A stretch of 64,000 bases of DNA from Camellia lanceoleosa (taxonomy: Eukaryota; Streptophyta; Magnoliopsida; Ericales; Theaceae). The DNA is taken from positions 2,553,437 through 2,617,436 of the forward strand of contig CM045767.1 of the NCBI GenBank assembly GCA_025200525.1, written 5' to 3'. Position 1 is the stretch's first letter. The number at the start of each line of letters is the position of its first letter. This document shows, piece after piece, positions 1 through 10,513 of this stretch. The position numbers and the translations under genes are program-made. The notes under the pieces were generated by a model that saw only the letters and a list, made by a program, of their open reading frames with translations, did not search any database and was not told the DNA's origin.

Positions 1-2
1 CT

Positions 3-167
3 CCGAGGAGGATCGCTATTCTGAAATCTAAACTTGGCCTCTGCAGGTACATCTACTCCAGCGTGGAGTTGAAATGGCCGGGTGAGAAATATGATCCCGG
101 CGGCATTAAAGAAGAAGAAGACGATGAAGAAGGAACTTTCTTTACCGTTAAGTTTCGCGCGCCATAG
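3..167 (+). CDS. 3' terminal coding exon of an unidentified host gene (partial)
   Basis: An open frame runs from the left edge and stops at a TAG at 165-167. The 54 visible residues look protein-like: a basic hydrophobic start (IAILKSKLGLCRYIYSS), a WPGEKYDPGG stretch, an acidic run (KEEEDDEEG) and a hydrophobic end (FFTVKFRAP). A pyrimidine-rich CTCTGCAG at 38-45 could be a splice acceptor, in which case the exon would begin at 46 and only the last 40 residues would be coding. I do not recognise the family. No transposon motif is present and the composition is richer in GC than the sequence that follows, so this is the best candidate for host coding DNA in the window. The rest of the gene lies to the left. 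Confidence 0.45.
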   Translation, partial: PRRIAILKSKLGLCRYIYSSVELKWPGEKYDPGGIKEEEDDEEGTFFTVKFRAP

Positions 168-1228
168 GCCTAAACGCCTTTTGAGTTAATCTCTTTGATG
201 TATGAGGGAAAGTCGAAAATAGCTGCCCGTTGTGACAAAGAAACTGGCACTTGTAATATTTGGAAACCGGTCTTGGCGCACTGAAACTCAGGCATATGAA
301 AAACTGGCGGTGGTAGTGGGAGCCCTCGTGTTGTGACGAGCTACCACTTTCGCTAGGAAGATCCAAGCTCGATCAAACTGAAACTCTTTTCTAAAGTAGT
401 TTTGATCGAAGCTGATCTTCGGGCTATGCTGTCATGACTTGTCATGTGACTACCGATACCCAATTGAAGCCACCTCTTCATCCTCCATCTTGGAAACATC
501 CTTCGAACTCGAACCTGCTTCATTGACAACCTCTCAGTTGCCTTGACTCATCTTTCTCTGCCATAGGACCAATGGAATAACTAGATCATATCCTAAGCAA
601 CTTTCACGCTACAACAATACTCATGCTACGCTCTTAATCGACTCATAAGAATGAAACCGTCAGAGCAACCACCGCCGCCGCGCCAGCACTTACCGCCACC
701 ATAACCGCCAGCTACGGTGGTCATATTGAAAATCCCAGAATCGGCCCAAACCCCCAGACTCGGTGAATCTTCTTCTTTCTTCCTTGATGATCTCCAAGAA
801 AAAGCAAAGCCGCTGCTGGATTGAGATGATGTTGAATCTTGGAGGGTTTAGGGATTGGGAAACCCATGGTTTGAAGTTAGGGGAATCAAGAAAGGAAGAG
901 ATACCCATTGACTTGATAAGATTGGGTTTGAATTGTGTTTATCGTAAATTACATATCAGAGGACAACAACAAGAATAAAACTTGCAAATCTCACTTTCCA
1001 TTAATTCTCTCTTTTGTTTGGAAGCTTGTGGGGATGAAATAGTTGCAGAAGGGAAGATAGAAAGATAGATGGTGGTCCAGTCAGTTATATTATATATCTT
1101 ATGCTTCTTGTGATATTTATTTGTAGTATATACCTAAGACAAAAATATATATAACTAAGAGAGGTCGAACAGTAATATATATTTTTACTTTTATTAAAAC
1201 GAAATATATATTCCTCATTGATTTTTGA
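168..1228. other. intergenic or 3' flank; possible glycine-rich first exon on the minus strand
   Basis: No convincing complete gene. On the minus strand an ATG near 732 opens a short Gly-rich peptide (MTTVAGGYGGG) that runs directly into a GTAAGT donor-like site near 690, with a CT-rich leader upstream around 770-800. This could be the first exon of a minus-strand gene, but no matching second exon was found to its left. From about 1000 the sequence becomes strongly AT-rich. Confidence 0.25.
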
Positions 1229-1577
1229 GAGGGTAAATTACAAATACACTCTAAGATTTGTTTAAAGTACATGTTATTAAGCATGTAGTTTGAAAAATTA
1301 CAAATATTTCATTGTTAAAATTTTTTATTTAATGCGAAGAATTAACTAAAAAAAAAATTATGATTGCTCTCCATATATAATAATAAAAATTACTTAAATT
1401 ATTAATTGAAATATATTTATAACATCATTAAAATTATTAATTGACTTGATGATTTATTAATAAAATATGCAATTTGTTATGAAATTAAAAACCTCAAGGG
1501 TGAAATGTAATTTTAAAATCACAAGAGTGATTTGTATTTTAATCAAACCTCAAAAGGTATATTTGTGATTTACACTC
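1229..1577. repeat. MITE with imperfect terminal inverted repeats
   Basis: The left end (GAGGGTAAATTACAAATACAC) is matched inverted at the right end, where the plus strand reads GTATATTTGTGATTTACACTC. The arms extend about 35 bp, with a second weaker inverted block inside each arm (around 1290-1320 and 1490-1530). The interior is AT-rich and noncoding. Length and structure fit a miniature inverted-repeat element. No clear target duplication was found. Confidence 0.6.
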
Positions 1578-3632
1578 TTTTAAAATAGAAAATTATTTTA
1601 GGCTCCTCCAGCTAACAACTTTTGGGCATGCTCAAGGGACCAGATTACCAAAAAGGTTCTTACTCTATGGAATATCACGAAAAAGGTCCTTTTCAAAACC
1701 TTAATAGGGATTGGAATAACAAACTTACAACCGGGATCTAGTTATACTACATACTCAGAAGTTTTTTTTTTTTTTTTAAGAATTCTTTTCTAACAATATT
1801 AATATATGATCCAAATTTGTTCAATGCATGAACTTTATAATGTACTAATTCAATCTCACTTTACATGCTAAGAAGTTTATTCTAGGTAAATTTCTTGACA
1901 AAATTTTGAATATTACTTATCGGGATATGCAAGGTTAGGAGGAAATGAGTTAGAAATGTCATTTTTAGAAAAAAAAAAAAATCTATATATATATATATTT
2001 CATTTGGCTTGTGCTATAGACTATAATTTGTTTTAAAATTATGCGTTCATATATTGTTAGTGTGAATGGATATAATTTGTTTTCACCATGCTAAGTTCAG
2101 TATGATTAATTAAAAAAATTTGAAATTATTATATGAGTTTAAAATATTACATAATTACATGCTTGATTAATAGTGTCTTGTAATTTCCTTACCATTATTC
2201 CTATTTTTTGAGCATATAAACACACAATTTAATGTTATGTAAAGACAAAATAGTTAGTTGATTAAGAGAGATAGCATTCAAGCAAAACAAAACAATTGTG
2301 ATTATGTATCAAAATTTTACAATTGGAAAAACTATTTTATTTTTCCATCATCTGATAAAAAGAGAATTTTTGTCTCTTCAAGAGTCCTAAATTTATAGTC
2401 AAATGAGCAGTTTTAGGGCATTAACTTTTTCAGACTCCATTAATTTAAAAAGCTAATGCTCAAATCAATGGCATGGCATAATGACAATACCTATAATAAT
2501 GACCAGAACATTAACATAGTTATAATATAGTAATAGTAGTATTATTATATAATAAATAACAAGCACATAATACTATGTGATGTTACTATATTGTACATAT
2601 TAATTAATTAATTAACAGCTATTATAAAGAAATAAATAGACTTGGTTATGCATGATGATGATGGTGTTTCCCTAAACCTGAGACTTGAAACAGAAGGACG
2701 TGGCCTTGCAAGTCTTTTTAGACATTCGTTTGCTAAAGCATGTGCCTCCCACCTCCTGCCCAAAATTCCACTGGCTTTTGAATTAGGCTTTAGGCTTTTA
2801 GTTATCAAACACCCGCGACACAATCCCTCCCATCCCCCCCAAGCAACAACTTCAATACGTTATTATAATTTAAATTTGAGTATAGTTTGTTATCAACACA
2901 AAAATTTGATATGAAATAGGTATAAATCAACAAAATTTTATAAAATTTGTTAAGAATTATTTTAAACAAAAAAAAAAATCTTATAGGTTCATGTATATTA
3001 TATTATATTATTACTATATATCTTTTATACATCTATCTATCGGTACTATTATATATGAGTATTGAACTTAATGTCTAAATATTTGGTGCTTTTTCCTTAT
3101 GTTACGTGTTTCTTATTTTCTAATTGAAACAATTATATATATAGATAAACAAGACTAACTTTGGACCTTAAAATTGTCAAATGAGACTCTTACCACTTGA
3201 TTAATACATAATATTTAATAAATATTTTTATTTTATATTTACTTATTTGAATTACACACACATTGTGTGTAACACCAATATATATATCTTATTATATAAA
3301 GTGAACAACTTGTTTGATATCCATGTCATGATTACTCCTTCTTATGATACAAGTCCCTTATTTTTCTATTTAAAAAAAATTAAATAAATTTGAGGAGTAA
3401 GACTTGAACTTTTAACCTTGAGTCTACTATCACTCAAGTAGCACACAATATTCAAAAAATTATGAATATGCCAAATTAATTAATTTCTTTTAGCATCAAC
3501 ATTTTTGTTGGTTATTCAACAAAAAAAAAAAAAATTTGTTGGTTTTTTTTTTTAGCCATTCAGTTAGGTTTTTAGCAAACACTGAAAAAAAAATTATTGA
3601 TATAGTACTGATTAACCTTCTAAAATTTTATT
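1578..3632. other. AT-rich intergenic DNA
   Basis: Homopolymer runs (T at about 1761-1778, A at about 1970-1981), short TA repeats and no recognisable coding signal. The segment 2640-2830 is less AT-rich and contains a 90-codon frame on the plus strand (2642-2914). That frame has no family resemblance and tails off into AT-rich sequence, so it is not called as a gene. Confidence 0.5.
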
Positions 3633-3790
3633 ATAAAATGTTAGACATCTCAAAAGCTCTACTAAAATTTTTTACCAAATATTTTACATGGGTGTGAAAC
3701 TCACATAGACCCATATAATGTGGGTCTCATACTCATATGAGACATTTGGTAAAAATTGATAGAACATTTGGAGTCTCTAACATTACTCTT
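3633..3790. repeat. MITE, family M, copy 1
   Basis: The left end reads AAAATGTTAGACATCTC. The right end is its inverse, GAGTCTCTAACATTACTC. The arms continue inward through ACCAAAT...CATATGAGACATTTGGT, so nearly the whole 158 bp folds into a hairpin. The same terminal motif (ATGTTAG / CTAACAT) recurs in two further copies within 800 bp. Confidence 0.65.
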
Positions 3791-3829
3791 TATTATTGTA
3801 TTACCTATTAATAAGAAAATTAATATAAT

Positions 3830-3925
3830 GAGTAATGTTAGGAAATTCTAAAATTCAATCAAATATATGAATTCAACACTCATATGAGACATTTGATAAA
3901 ATTTTTAAAATTCTTAACATTTTTT
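3830..3925. repeat. MITE, family M, copy 2 (short or partial)
   Basis: GAGTAATGTTAG at the left and TTCTTAACAT at the right, with the shared internal blocks CTCATATGAGACATTTG and ATAAAATTTTTAAAATT. It is the same family as the copies at 3633 and 4359 but shorter. Confidence 0.5.
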
Positions 3926-4091
3926 GTACATATAATTTGTTAGTAATTCATATATCATTTTTCTTAAATTTTTAATGAGTATCAAGTGCTCTAACTTCAA
4001 AGACCAGACATTTAAAATGAGGAACAATGGCTCTTGGATGCCTCACATCCTCTGAAAAAGCAGATGGCCTTCTTTCCGGCCCATCAAACAT

Positions 4092-4092
<1 letters not shown>

Positions 4093-4127
<35 letters not shown>
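4093..4127. repeat. (TC)n microsatellite
   Basis: About 17 uninterrupted TC repeats followed by a TATATA tract. On the minus strand the GA array gives an artefactual RERERE reading frame. Confidence 0.95.
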
Positions 4128-4130
<3 letters not shown>

Positions 4131-4358
4131 TATATAAATAGTCCTTTGTCTAGAAAGAAACAAGAGGGATCTTTGTAACTGAAAACTTTGGAAGGCATGT
4201 CATTGGCTGGCGACTTGAAACGCCACATGCTTTGGTAAAATAAATTGGAGCTACCAATGTCCATATATATATATATACTTTATGGTTAGAATAGGGATTT
4301 TAATCCTAGTATATGTGCTAATGTCTCTTTTATTATTATTATTGATAATTATGAAATT

Positions 4359-4465
4359 AAAATGTTAGAAATTTTAAAAATTTTATCAAAAATTTTGTTA
4401 AAACTTATGTGAGATATTTGATAAAATTTTTGATAGAATTTTTAAAATCTCTAACATTACTCATT
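4359..4465. repeat. MITE, family M, copy 3
   Basis: Starts AAATGTTAGAAATTTTAAAA and ends with the inverse, TTTTTAAAATCTCTAACATT. The inner block GTGAGATATTTGATAAAATTT matches the other two family M copies. A near-perfect hairpin of about 107 bp. Confidence 0.65.
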
Positions 4466-5451
4466 ATGAAATAAATAAATATCCATTGAATTCATCAATT
4501 AATTCATGTAATGAAGAAAGATATATGAAATTCCTTTACTTTTTTTTTTTTGTTTTTTTGTTTTTTTTCCAAACCATAAAAACTAGTTGGGAAATAATAA
4601 AGAAAGAAAGAAGAGAGATGATGATAAGCTTCTTAAAAAAGGAGAAGCATGAAAAGAGAGGCGTGGCCTTTGGTGACAGTGCATGGGCATGGAATGACTT
4701 AAGCTTGCAATAAAAGTATGAAAGCTCTCTATGGAGGCTTTGAGATGTACATATCTTTCTACCCAAAATATTCTTCCATACCTACTAGTGGAAACCCCCC
4801 TCATATATATATATATATATATATCTCTCTCTCTAAGACAGAGTTAGGACAAACTTTACAATAAAATAAAAAAATTAATTCATCATAAGATTTGTTTACA
4901 CTTGATTGTAAATTGAGGAGAGTGGGATTCCATGAAGCATTCAAGTGAAATTTCCCTGGCTACCCCTTCCAAAACCCGAACTCGGTACTAGAAAAGTGGA
5001 TCTCGATTGAGTTCCCTAAGACCTGAGGATTAGAACACTTACCTCACTGTCCCCGGCTATTCCGACTCCTCCTAGAGCCTCATCCTCTCCTCATCTTTAT
5101 GCATAATAGTCTCAAGATGGGCTACCTCCAAAGCGCCCATAATCTTAATCATGGACCCGCCACTAGAAACTTGAGTCCTGTCCTTAACCATTTCTCGAAT
5201 TCCAAACAACGGCGTTCTCACCACTACTAACTCGGTGTAAACCTAGCCAAGCTAGTATGAAAAAAGTATATTTTTGACTTAGTTTTCAAATCGGAGTCCT
5301 GCTAGTTTCAGAATATCCAAAACTTACAATGCTCCCTCCCAAGGTGTTCCCCGAGCCTTCTCGTGATTGTTACACGATTTTGGACCCCGATGGACTATTT
5401 TCATGCTTAAGTGTGAAAAAGTATTTTTTCCCACTTAGTTTTCAAACTGGG
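4466..5451. other. AT-rich spacer, then unclassified repeat-like sequence
   Basis: 4466-4860 is AT-rich, with a long T run near 4540 and a compound (TA)n(CT)n microsatellite at 4803-4835. From about 4915 the composition shifts to a GC-richer text. Two loosely repeated blocks there contain GTATTTTT...ACTTAGTTTTCAAA (near 5265 and 5430). It looks like degraded transposon sequence, but no domain or terminus is recognisable. Confidence 0.4.
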
Positions 5452-5570
5452 GGTTAAAAACATTCGGGTGCATCCCAGTGTTCACACCACCTCCTTCGGT
5501 TAAAAACAATCGGGTGCGTCCCGATGTTCACACCATCCCCTTCGGTTAAAAACATTTGGGTGTATCCCGG
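5452..5570. repeat. 46-bp tandem repeat, about 2.6 copies
   Basis: Units begin GGTTAAAAAC at about 5452, 5498 and 5544. Each continues with TTCGGGTG, ATCCC and TTCACACCA variants. The third unit is truncated after ATCCCGG. Confidence 0.8.
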
Positions 5571-6180
5571 AGGCCTGCCGTCCATGAAAGGAGAGATGCC
5601 GGCCAAGGGTGCAATCGCCGCCCTTCTGGCCGACCGGCCATCTTTGGTGCCGACCGACCATCATTTTTGGCCGATAAGGCTCACAGCCGACATGGCGGAT
5701 GAGGTCCAATTGTAGCCGATGCACTCCACAGAGGCCGATGGAAAAATCACCTGGTCCCACGACTTGAGGCAAGGGTGCCGCCATGGATGATCGATCTTTG
5801 CCACCCGCACCCTCTCCGAAAGGGGGGCGCGCGGAGAGAGTTCGGTCCACATCACCATTACTCACAACGACGGAACCTCAACCGATTGGCAAACACCTCC
5901 ATCAAATGATATCAAACAAAAATGAGATTTATATTGTTTGCTAGATGCTCAAGTTAGAAATACTTTTCAAAGAACTTGAAAGCTAAAATCTCTTTAACAT
6001 GGAACTAAGAATAACACTTTAGATTGGCGAGTTCGATGTTCAAAATGTATCGCCATTTACATTCCATGAAGTTTTATGTCCTTTTCCTCGGCCTTCTTTC
6101 AGACATCGTGAAGGCCACGAGGCCAAGTCCTCGTGCAAGGCCATGGCCAAGGCGAAGGCCGCGGGCAAAGGCCAAGGAAG
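5571..6180. other. GC-rich unclassified sequence with GCCGGCC and GGCCGACCGG motifs
   Basis: Contains GCCGGCCAAGG near 5600 and GGCCGACCGGCC near 5632, echoing the palindromes in the LTRs further right. A 121-codon minus frame (5500-5865) crosses into the tandem repeat and has no domain character, so I do not call it. 6090-6180 is a low-complexity run built on AAGGCC. This is possibly a very old LTR fragment. Confidence 0.3.
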
Positions 6181-6640
6181 TTTTTTTTTTTTTTTATCGG
6201 CAAAAAATGAACTTTATTGAATTAGAACTAAGGATAAATCCTTAACTTCTTACATCAATAAAAGCAACAAAGGAAAAGCTATAAACATCATAGTGAGACC
6301 TATCATCCCAATTAGGTTGGCACAAGGAGGGCCACCCAATCATGTGTTGCAATTTCCTGAAACTAGTTGAGGAGGACTCAACCAACAAGACCCAAAAACA
6401 GGAAACTAAACCACAACAGAGAAACAGCAGGGAAAAGACACAAAAACTAAACCACAACAAACTAAAACAAGGACAAACACTCCTCAAAGCCCCCTGATGG
6501 ACTTCAAATTATACAGCAAATCATTCACTGAGAAATCCACCCCCTTTATATGGTACTTAACCAGTAAAGCAATATGTAGCCTAATGGAATCCCAGACTTC
6601 CCACCAGTTGACCACTAATCCAGCAAATTAAATTTCATTC
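6181..6640 (-). mobile_element. 3' end of a poly(A)-tailed retroposon (LINE-like), minus strand
   Basis: On the minus strand the sequence ends with CAATAAAGTTCATTTTTTGC then CGAT and an A tract of about 15 (T run at 6181-6195 on the plus strand). This is the usual 3' terminus of a plant non-LTR element or processed transcript. A second plus-strand element at 8966 ends almost identically (TTCTTTGCTGAT plus A run), which suggests one family. The body to the right has no clear coding remnant, so the right limit is approximate. Confidence 0.4.
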
Positions 6641-6968
6641 CTAGCCTTCCACGCAAATTTAATTGTTACTTGATTATTTCATTGATTGTTACTCGATTTT
6701 TTCACCCCAATGTTAATTGACCTCACTTCAAGAAATAAAACAATTGATGAGGAAATTAATCACCACAAAAAGTCTCTTTATACTAGTAAAAAATAAGGAA
6801 TTAGAAAAACAATGAACCTTTTGCTACGAATTTTGTAAAATTTTATAGAATTAGAAAAACAATGAACCTTTTGCTACGAATTTTATAGAATTAGAAAAAC
6901 AAAGAGTTGTCCCCAAAATGTGGCAAGCAAATCTAGCTTTGGCACCAAAGTCTTTTAAATTTAATTTG
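6641..6968. other. spacer with a 50-bp direct repeat and the left target duplication of the foldback element
   Basis: The unit AATTAGAAAAACAATGAACC occurs at about 6799 and 6849, with a partial third copy at 6889 (period about 50 bp). Positions 6960-6968 (TTTAATTTG) form the left copy of the foldback element's duplicated target. Confidence 0.6.
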
Positions 6969-7594
6969 GGCAATTACACAAATAGTCCTTATAGTTTGGA
7001 GCTTGTGTCACTTTGGTCCCTAACTTTTCAATTATGACACATTTGACCCTGAATTTTGAATCTTATTTCAAATAAGGACAATTGAATATATAATTAGATT
7101 TTTCAAGAGTAAAATTGTCAATTTAATAAAATATAAACTAATTTGACAAAAATAAATGTCGAACAAATATTTTTAAATTTTTAAAAATTATTTCTACCTA
7201 TTAAAAATAAAATTATGTAAAATTGATAAATCTTTTAGACATTTATTTATTTCTTTTACCAAATTAATTTTTATTATGTGTTTGGAAGATGATCATGTAA
7301 AATTTATTTTAAAAAATTAATCACGTAATTTTTATTAATTTTACATAATTTTATCATTGGTGAATAAAAATAATTTTTAAAAAATTAAAAATATTTTTTT
7401 GACATTTCTTTTTATCAAATTAGTTTATATTTTATCAAATTGACGATTTTACCCTTGAAAAATCTAATAATATTTTCAATTGTCCTTATTTGAAACAAGA
7501 TTCAAAATTCAAGATCAAATGTGTCACAATTAAAAAGTTAGGGACCAAAATGACACAAGTCTCAAACTATAGAGACTATTAGTATAATTAACCT
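6969..7594. mobile_element. foldback (Mutator-type) MITE with arms of about 280 bp
   Basis: Almost the entire 626 bp is an inverted repeat. The left arm (GTCCTTATAGTTTGGAGC... TGTGTCACTTTGGTCCCTAA) is matched inverted by the right arm (TTAGGGACCAAAATGACACA ... AAACTATAGAGACTATTAG). The arms meet near 7270-7300. The flanks give a 9-bp duplication, TTTAATTTG at 6960-6968 and TTTAATTTT at 7595-7603, differing at one base. Long arms and a 9-bp duplication are typical of Mutator-like nonautonomous elements. No transposase is present. The superfamily is inferred from structure alone. Confidence 0.75.
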
Positions 7595-7603
7595 TTTAAT
7601 TTT

Positions 7604-7789
7604 TGATGTACTTTAAAAAAAAATTCCTAAACATGCATTGTACTTGTTCATTCATACAACACTAATAATCCCGGCTAATTAACATCATCCACAACAATTC
7701 AAAATATGCAAACATCCATAAATCACTGCTAAGTAAATCAAGATTTAGGTAACTTTTCTCTTTCTTACTATTCTTTAACAGTTAATAAA
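7604..7789. other. AT-rich spacer
   Basis: Nothing recognisable; short AT-rich sequence between the foldback element and the next retroposon. Confidence 0.5.
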
Positions 7790-8966
7790 GGATTGTAGAA
7801 AAAATAAAAAACAACTCTCTTTCTCTCTCTCTAAAACCTCCTCCCCAAGCCTCCTTTGGGCACGTCGCCACCTTTCGCTATGGCGGTCTGGCCTAGTTCT
7901 TTTCCGCTTGTTTGTTCATTTTCCTCCAATAAACTTGATTTCCCACATTTCTTCCACCTTAGAGTGTTTGTGTTGCAAATGGTTGGTTTTACGGTGATTC
8001 GGGCCGCCCAGATCTTCATTCGCGCTTTTGTGAGTAGGAGCTTGAGGGTGAACTCTAGTTCAAAGTTGGTGAGAAGTTTGATGCTTTGTTTGGGAAACAT
8101 GGATGTCTAAGTCAATCCAGATCTGTCTAGTTTTCATTCGTGCACCTCTTTGGGTGAGAGTTTGAGAGGTGATCTTCTTTTAAATGTATGGTGGTGCTGA
8201 GCCGCAGTGGGTGGGTGTTGATCTGCCTTCGGTGTTGTTCGTGTGGAGTTGCGGTGGGTGGGGCGTCGGTGTCTTCAAGAAGCAGTGTGGTTTTCAAAGG
8301 TGTTTGGAGTTTGGCAAGTTGTTCGGCAAGTGTGGAGCTTGGAGTTTGGAGTTTGGAGGTTGGAAGTTGGGTTTTAATCTTTCTGAGTTTGGAGGTTGGA
8401 GTTTGGAGTTGCAATGGAGCTTGGAGTTGCAATGGTGTTTGTTGCTATGGGCTGTTTGTTGATGCTGTTTTCCGGTGGTATTTGGAGCTGTGACCTGTTG
8501 GCTACAGTGTTTTCCGGTGGTGTGCAGAGTGCAGAGTAGGTGTGGCCTCGGGAGTGCAACAACACAGCAGCTTAGGTGTTCAAAGTGGTGGTTGGTCGCA
8601 AAGTAGGCGTGGGCGTGGGCGTGGGCTGCAGAGTAGGAGCGGTGGCGTGGGTTTTGGGTCGTGGGAGTGTAGTTGGTGTTTAAAATATTTGGGTTATTAG
8701 CTTGATTTTGTGGTTTGATTTTGGTGGGATGATTGTGTGGGTAATCATGTATTTTATATTCTGTTAAGTCCTTCTTAACTTTTTTGTTTAAAAAAAAAAA
8801 AAATCGTGAGGCCGAGGGGTTGGTTGTATGGTTGCGAGTAGTAGTAGTATGGGTATTTTACACTTTCTGAAACTCTCTCAGTGCATTTTATCTTCCTGTA
8901 CCTTTAATTTCATGTTTTTAATGAAATTTTTCTTTGCTGATAAAAAAAAAGAAAAGAAATATCCAT
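7790..8966 (+). mobile_element. noncoding poly(A)-tailed retroposon, plus strand
   Basis: A GC-richer block begins at a CT-rich leader (7815-7830) and ends at 8890-8960 with a poly(A)-like tail after TTTAATGAAATTTTTCTTTG. The 3' motif matches the minus-strand element at 6181. The interior holds overlapping short frames with no recognisable domain, a G-rich minisatellite (about 8331-8437, variants of GGAGTTT) and an internal A run at 8790-8803. It may be a nonautonomous LINE derivative or a retroposed transcript. No clear target duplication was found. Confidence 0.45.
8331..8437. repeat. G-rich heptamer-type minisatellite
   Basis: Irregular head-to-tail variants of GGAGTTT, GGAGGTT and GGAGCTT, ending in a duplicated GGAGTTGCAATGGAGCTT block. 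Confidence 0.75.
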
Positions 8967-9189
8967 AAACTAACATTTATTCGAATTGGTCATCCATCAT
9001 AACAACTCAAACAAACATCCATAAAAAGTTATACACGTCCATTAAAAGTACTATATATAAATAACAAAAAACAACCCATCATGAAATTTGAGCGTGTGTA
9101 GTCTATCTATCCATTTCCATTCTATCAAACATATATATATATATATTGAAAATATAACATTTCAAGCACAAAATGCAAACAAAATCTTT
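8967..9189. other. AT-rich spacer with short TA repeat
   Basis: AT-rich sequence with a (TA)n run at 9129-9146. No gene or element signal. Confidence 0.5.
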
Positions 9190-9715
9190 ATTTGACATGT
9201 TTTCTTCCAAATCACTATACGGGAGTCCTATTGAGGTGTTTTCTATTTCTAAATGTATCTTTAGGTTAAAAGGGAAATGCTTGTGCCAACTTCTAGGTCC
9301 TTCAGTGACTATTTATAATTTTGCCCCCCAAACAGCCCATTTTTAGTTGAAAGTCTTTAGTTACAAAGTTTTTAATTCTCTAATTGAGAATCCTATAGAG
9401 GTGCCATCTATTTCTACAAGTTCCTTTAGGTTGGAGCAAGGTCTCGTATTTATTCTCGAGTTGGATTTTGGGTCTTTCATTGGCTATTTTATAGTTTGGC
9501 ACCCTAACGTCTTGTTTTTAGTTCGGAGTCTTTATTTTCACAGTTTTGCTTCAAATTCTCGAACCAAGTGTCCTATAAAGATGTCGTTTGTTATCAAAAG
9601 TTTCTTTAGGCTCGAGCGAGGTGCTCTTACCAGTTACACTAAGTCTTTAATTTCATAATTTTTCTTCTAATTCCCTAACGGGAGTCCAATAAAGGTGTCA
9701 TACTTATTGTTCAAA
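9190..9715. repeat. degenerate tandem array, unit about 165-180 bp
   Basis: A block beginning GAGTCCTATTGAGGTG and carrying TTTCTTTAGG, GGGTCTTTCATTGGCTATTT, AGTCTTTA and TTTTCTTCAAATTC sub-blocks recurs. Unit starts are near 9222, 9387, 9567 and 9681. The last two units are shortened. Unit length is close to that of many plant satellites, but the copies are well diverged and only about 3.3 are present. Confidence 0.65.
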
Positions 9716-10231
9716 TTGTAAATTAAATAAAATAGACAAACAGATTCATATGAAATGAAATTGATTTACAGAAAATGTAATCATGGGATTATAACATACA
9801 ACTTAATGAATAGAAATACATATAAGAAAAATAAGGACAAAAGCGCAAACTGAAACCTGTGTGATACCACAATCTTCTTAAAACATATTAACCGCCTCAC
9901 CGTGCATGCTGGAGGTACGTCAATTTCTATTTCCCAAGATACGACAATTTAGACCGGCTAACGCAGAAGTACTTTCTGATAGTTTTGGCGAACCAACGAT
10001 GACATCACTCTCTCACACAGAAAGAATATATTATAAGAGGAGACTAACTTGACTATAATATGAAAGCAAAAATTTTTATATTGAACACAAGGAAGATGGG
10101 CCTCCTTTTATAAACAATGAGGGAGAGAGGAGTAACCTTCCATCCATGAAGGCTAACAACCAATTCCCATTACTCTTATAAAATCATTGAGTAATGCACA
10201 CAATTGAAGGGGATTCAATGTGTGAGTTATA
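9716..10231. other. left flank of Copia-1; possible old copia fragment
   Basis: AT-rich at first. On the minus strand TGGTATCA occurs at about 9884-9891, preceded by AAGAAGATTG. This resembles the LTR-end and initiator-Met primer site of Copia-1 and hints at a further, highly eroded minus-strand copia. The segment 10178-10231 sits where Copia-1's 3' LTR should continue but does not align with the other LTR. Confidence 0.3.
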
Positions 10232-10513
10232 AGTATTTATACAACAACCTAACCTCTTTTACTCAAGTCTAACTATGATGAGTTAACTCTAACTAATCAT
10301 ACTAACTCTAACTAACTAACTGCTTAACTAATTTCACATAATAATATCTAACAGAAATTATAATGGATATGGAATAATATCACTGGACTCAGCTTGCAGC
10401 TTCTCACACGTGGATGTGGATGATAAAGTCTGCTTTGAATCCAGGAGCTCAACTATTTGGACTGTTCGCTAATGTTGCCGCTTAAGTCTCGAGTGTGAGC
10501 TATACTTTCATCA
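10232..10513 (-). repeat. Copia-1 3' LTR (truncated)
   Basis: Aligns with 14828-15113 over about 282 bp, including the blocks GTATTTATACAACAACCTAA and TTGCAGCTTCTCACACGTGG. On the minus strand it starts TGATGAAAGTATAGC directly after the polypurine tract. The distal part of about 55 bp does not match the 5' LTR. Confidence 0.85.

Noticed and set aside
2642..2914. 90-codon plus-strand frame in intergenic DNA
   Set aside because: Runs into AT-rich noncoding sequence; no family resemblance and no supporting splice or promoter signals.
3972..4264. Frames containing RERERERE
   Set aside because: Translation of a TC/GA microsatellite.
4630..4770. Possible microRNA precursor around GTGACAGTGCATGGGCATGG
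   Set aside because: No convincing complementary arm nearby and no match to a microRNA family I could recall with confidence.
5500..5865. 121-codon minus-strand frame
   Set aside because: Overlaps a 46-bp tandem repeat and GC-rich repeat text; no domain, no promoter or splice context.
8127..8565. Overlapping plus and minus frames of about 90-100 codons
   Set aside because: They come from a G-rich minisatellite in a noncoding retroposon; residues are low-complexity (repeated SLEFGG or LQTP).
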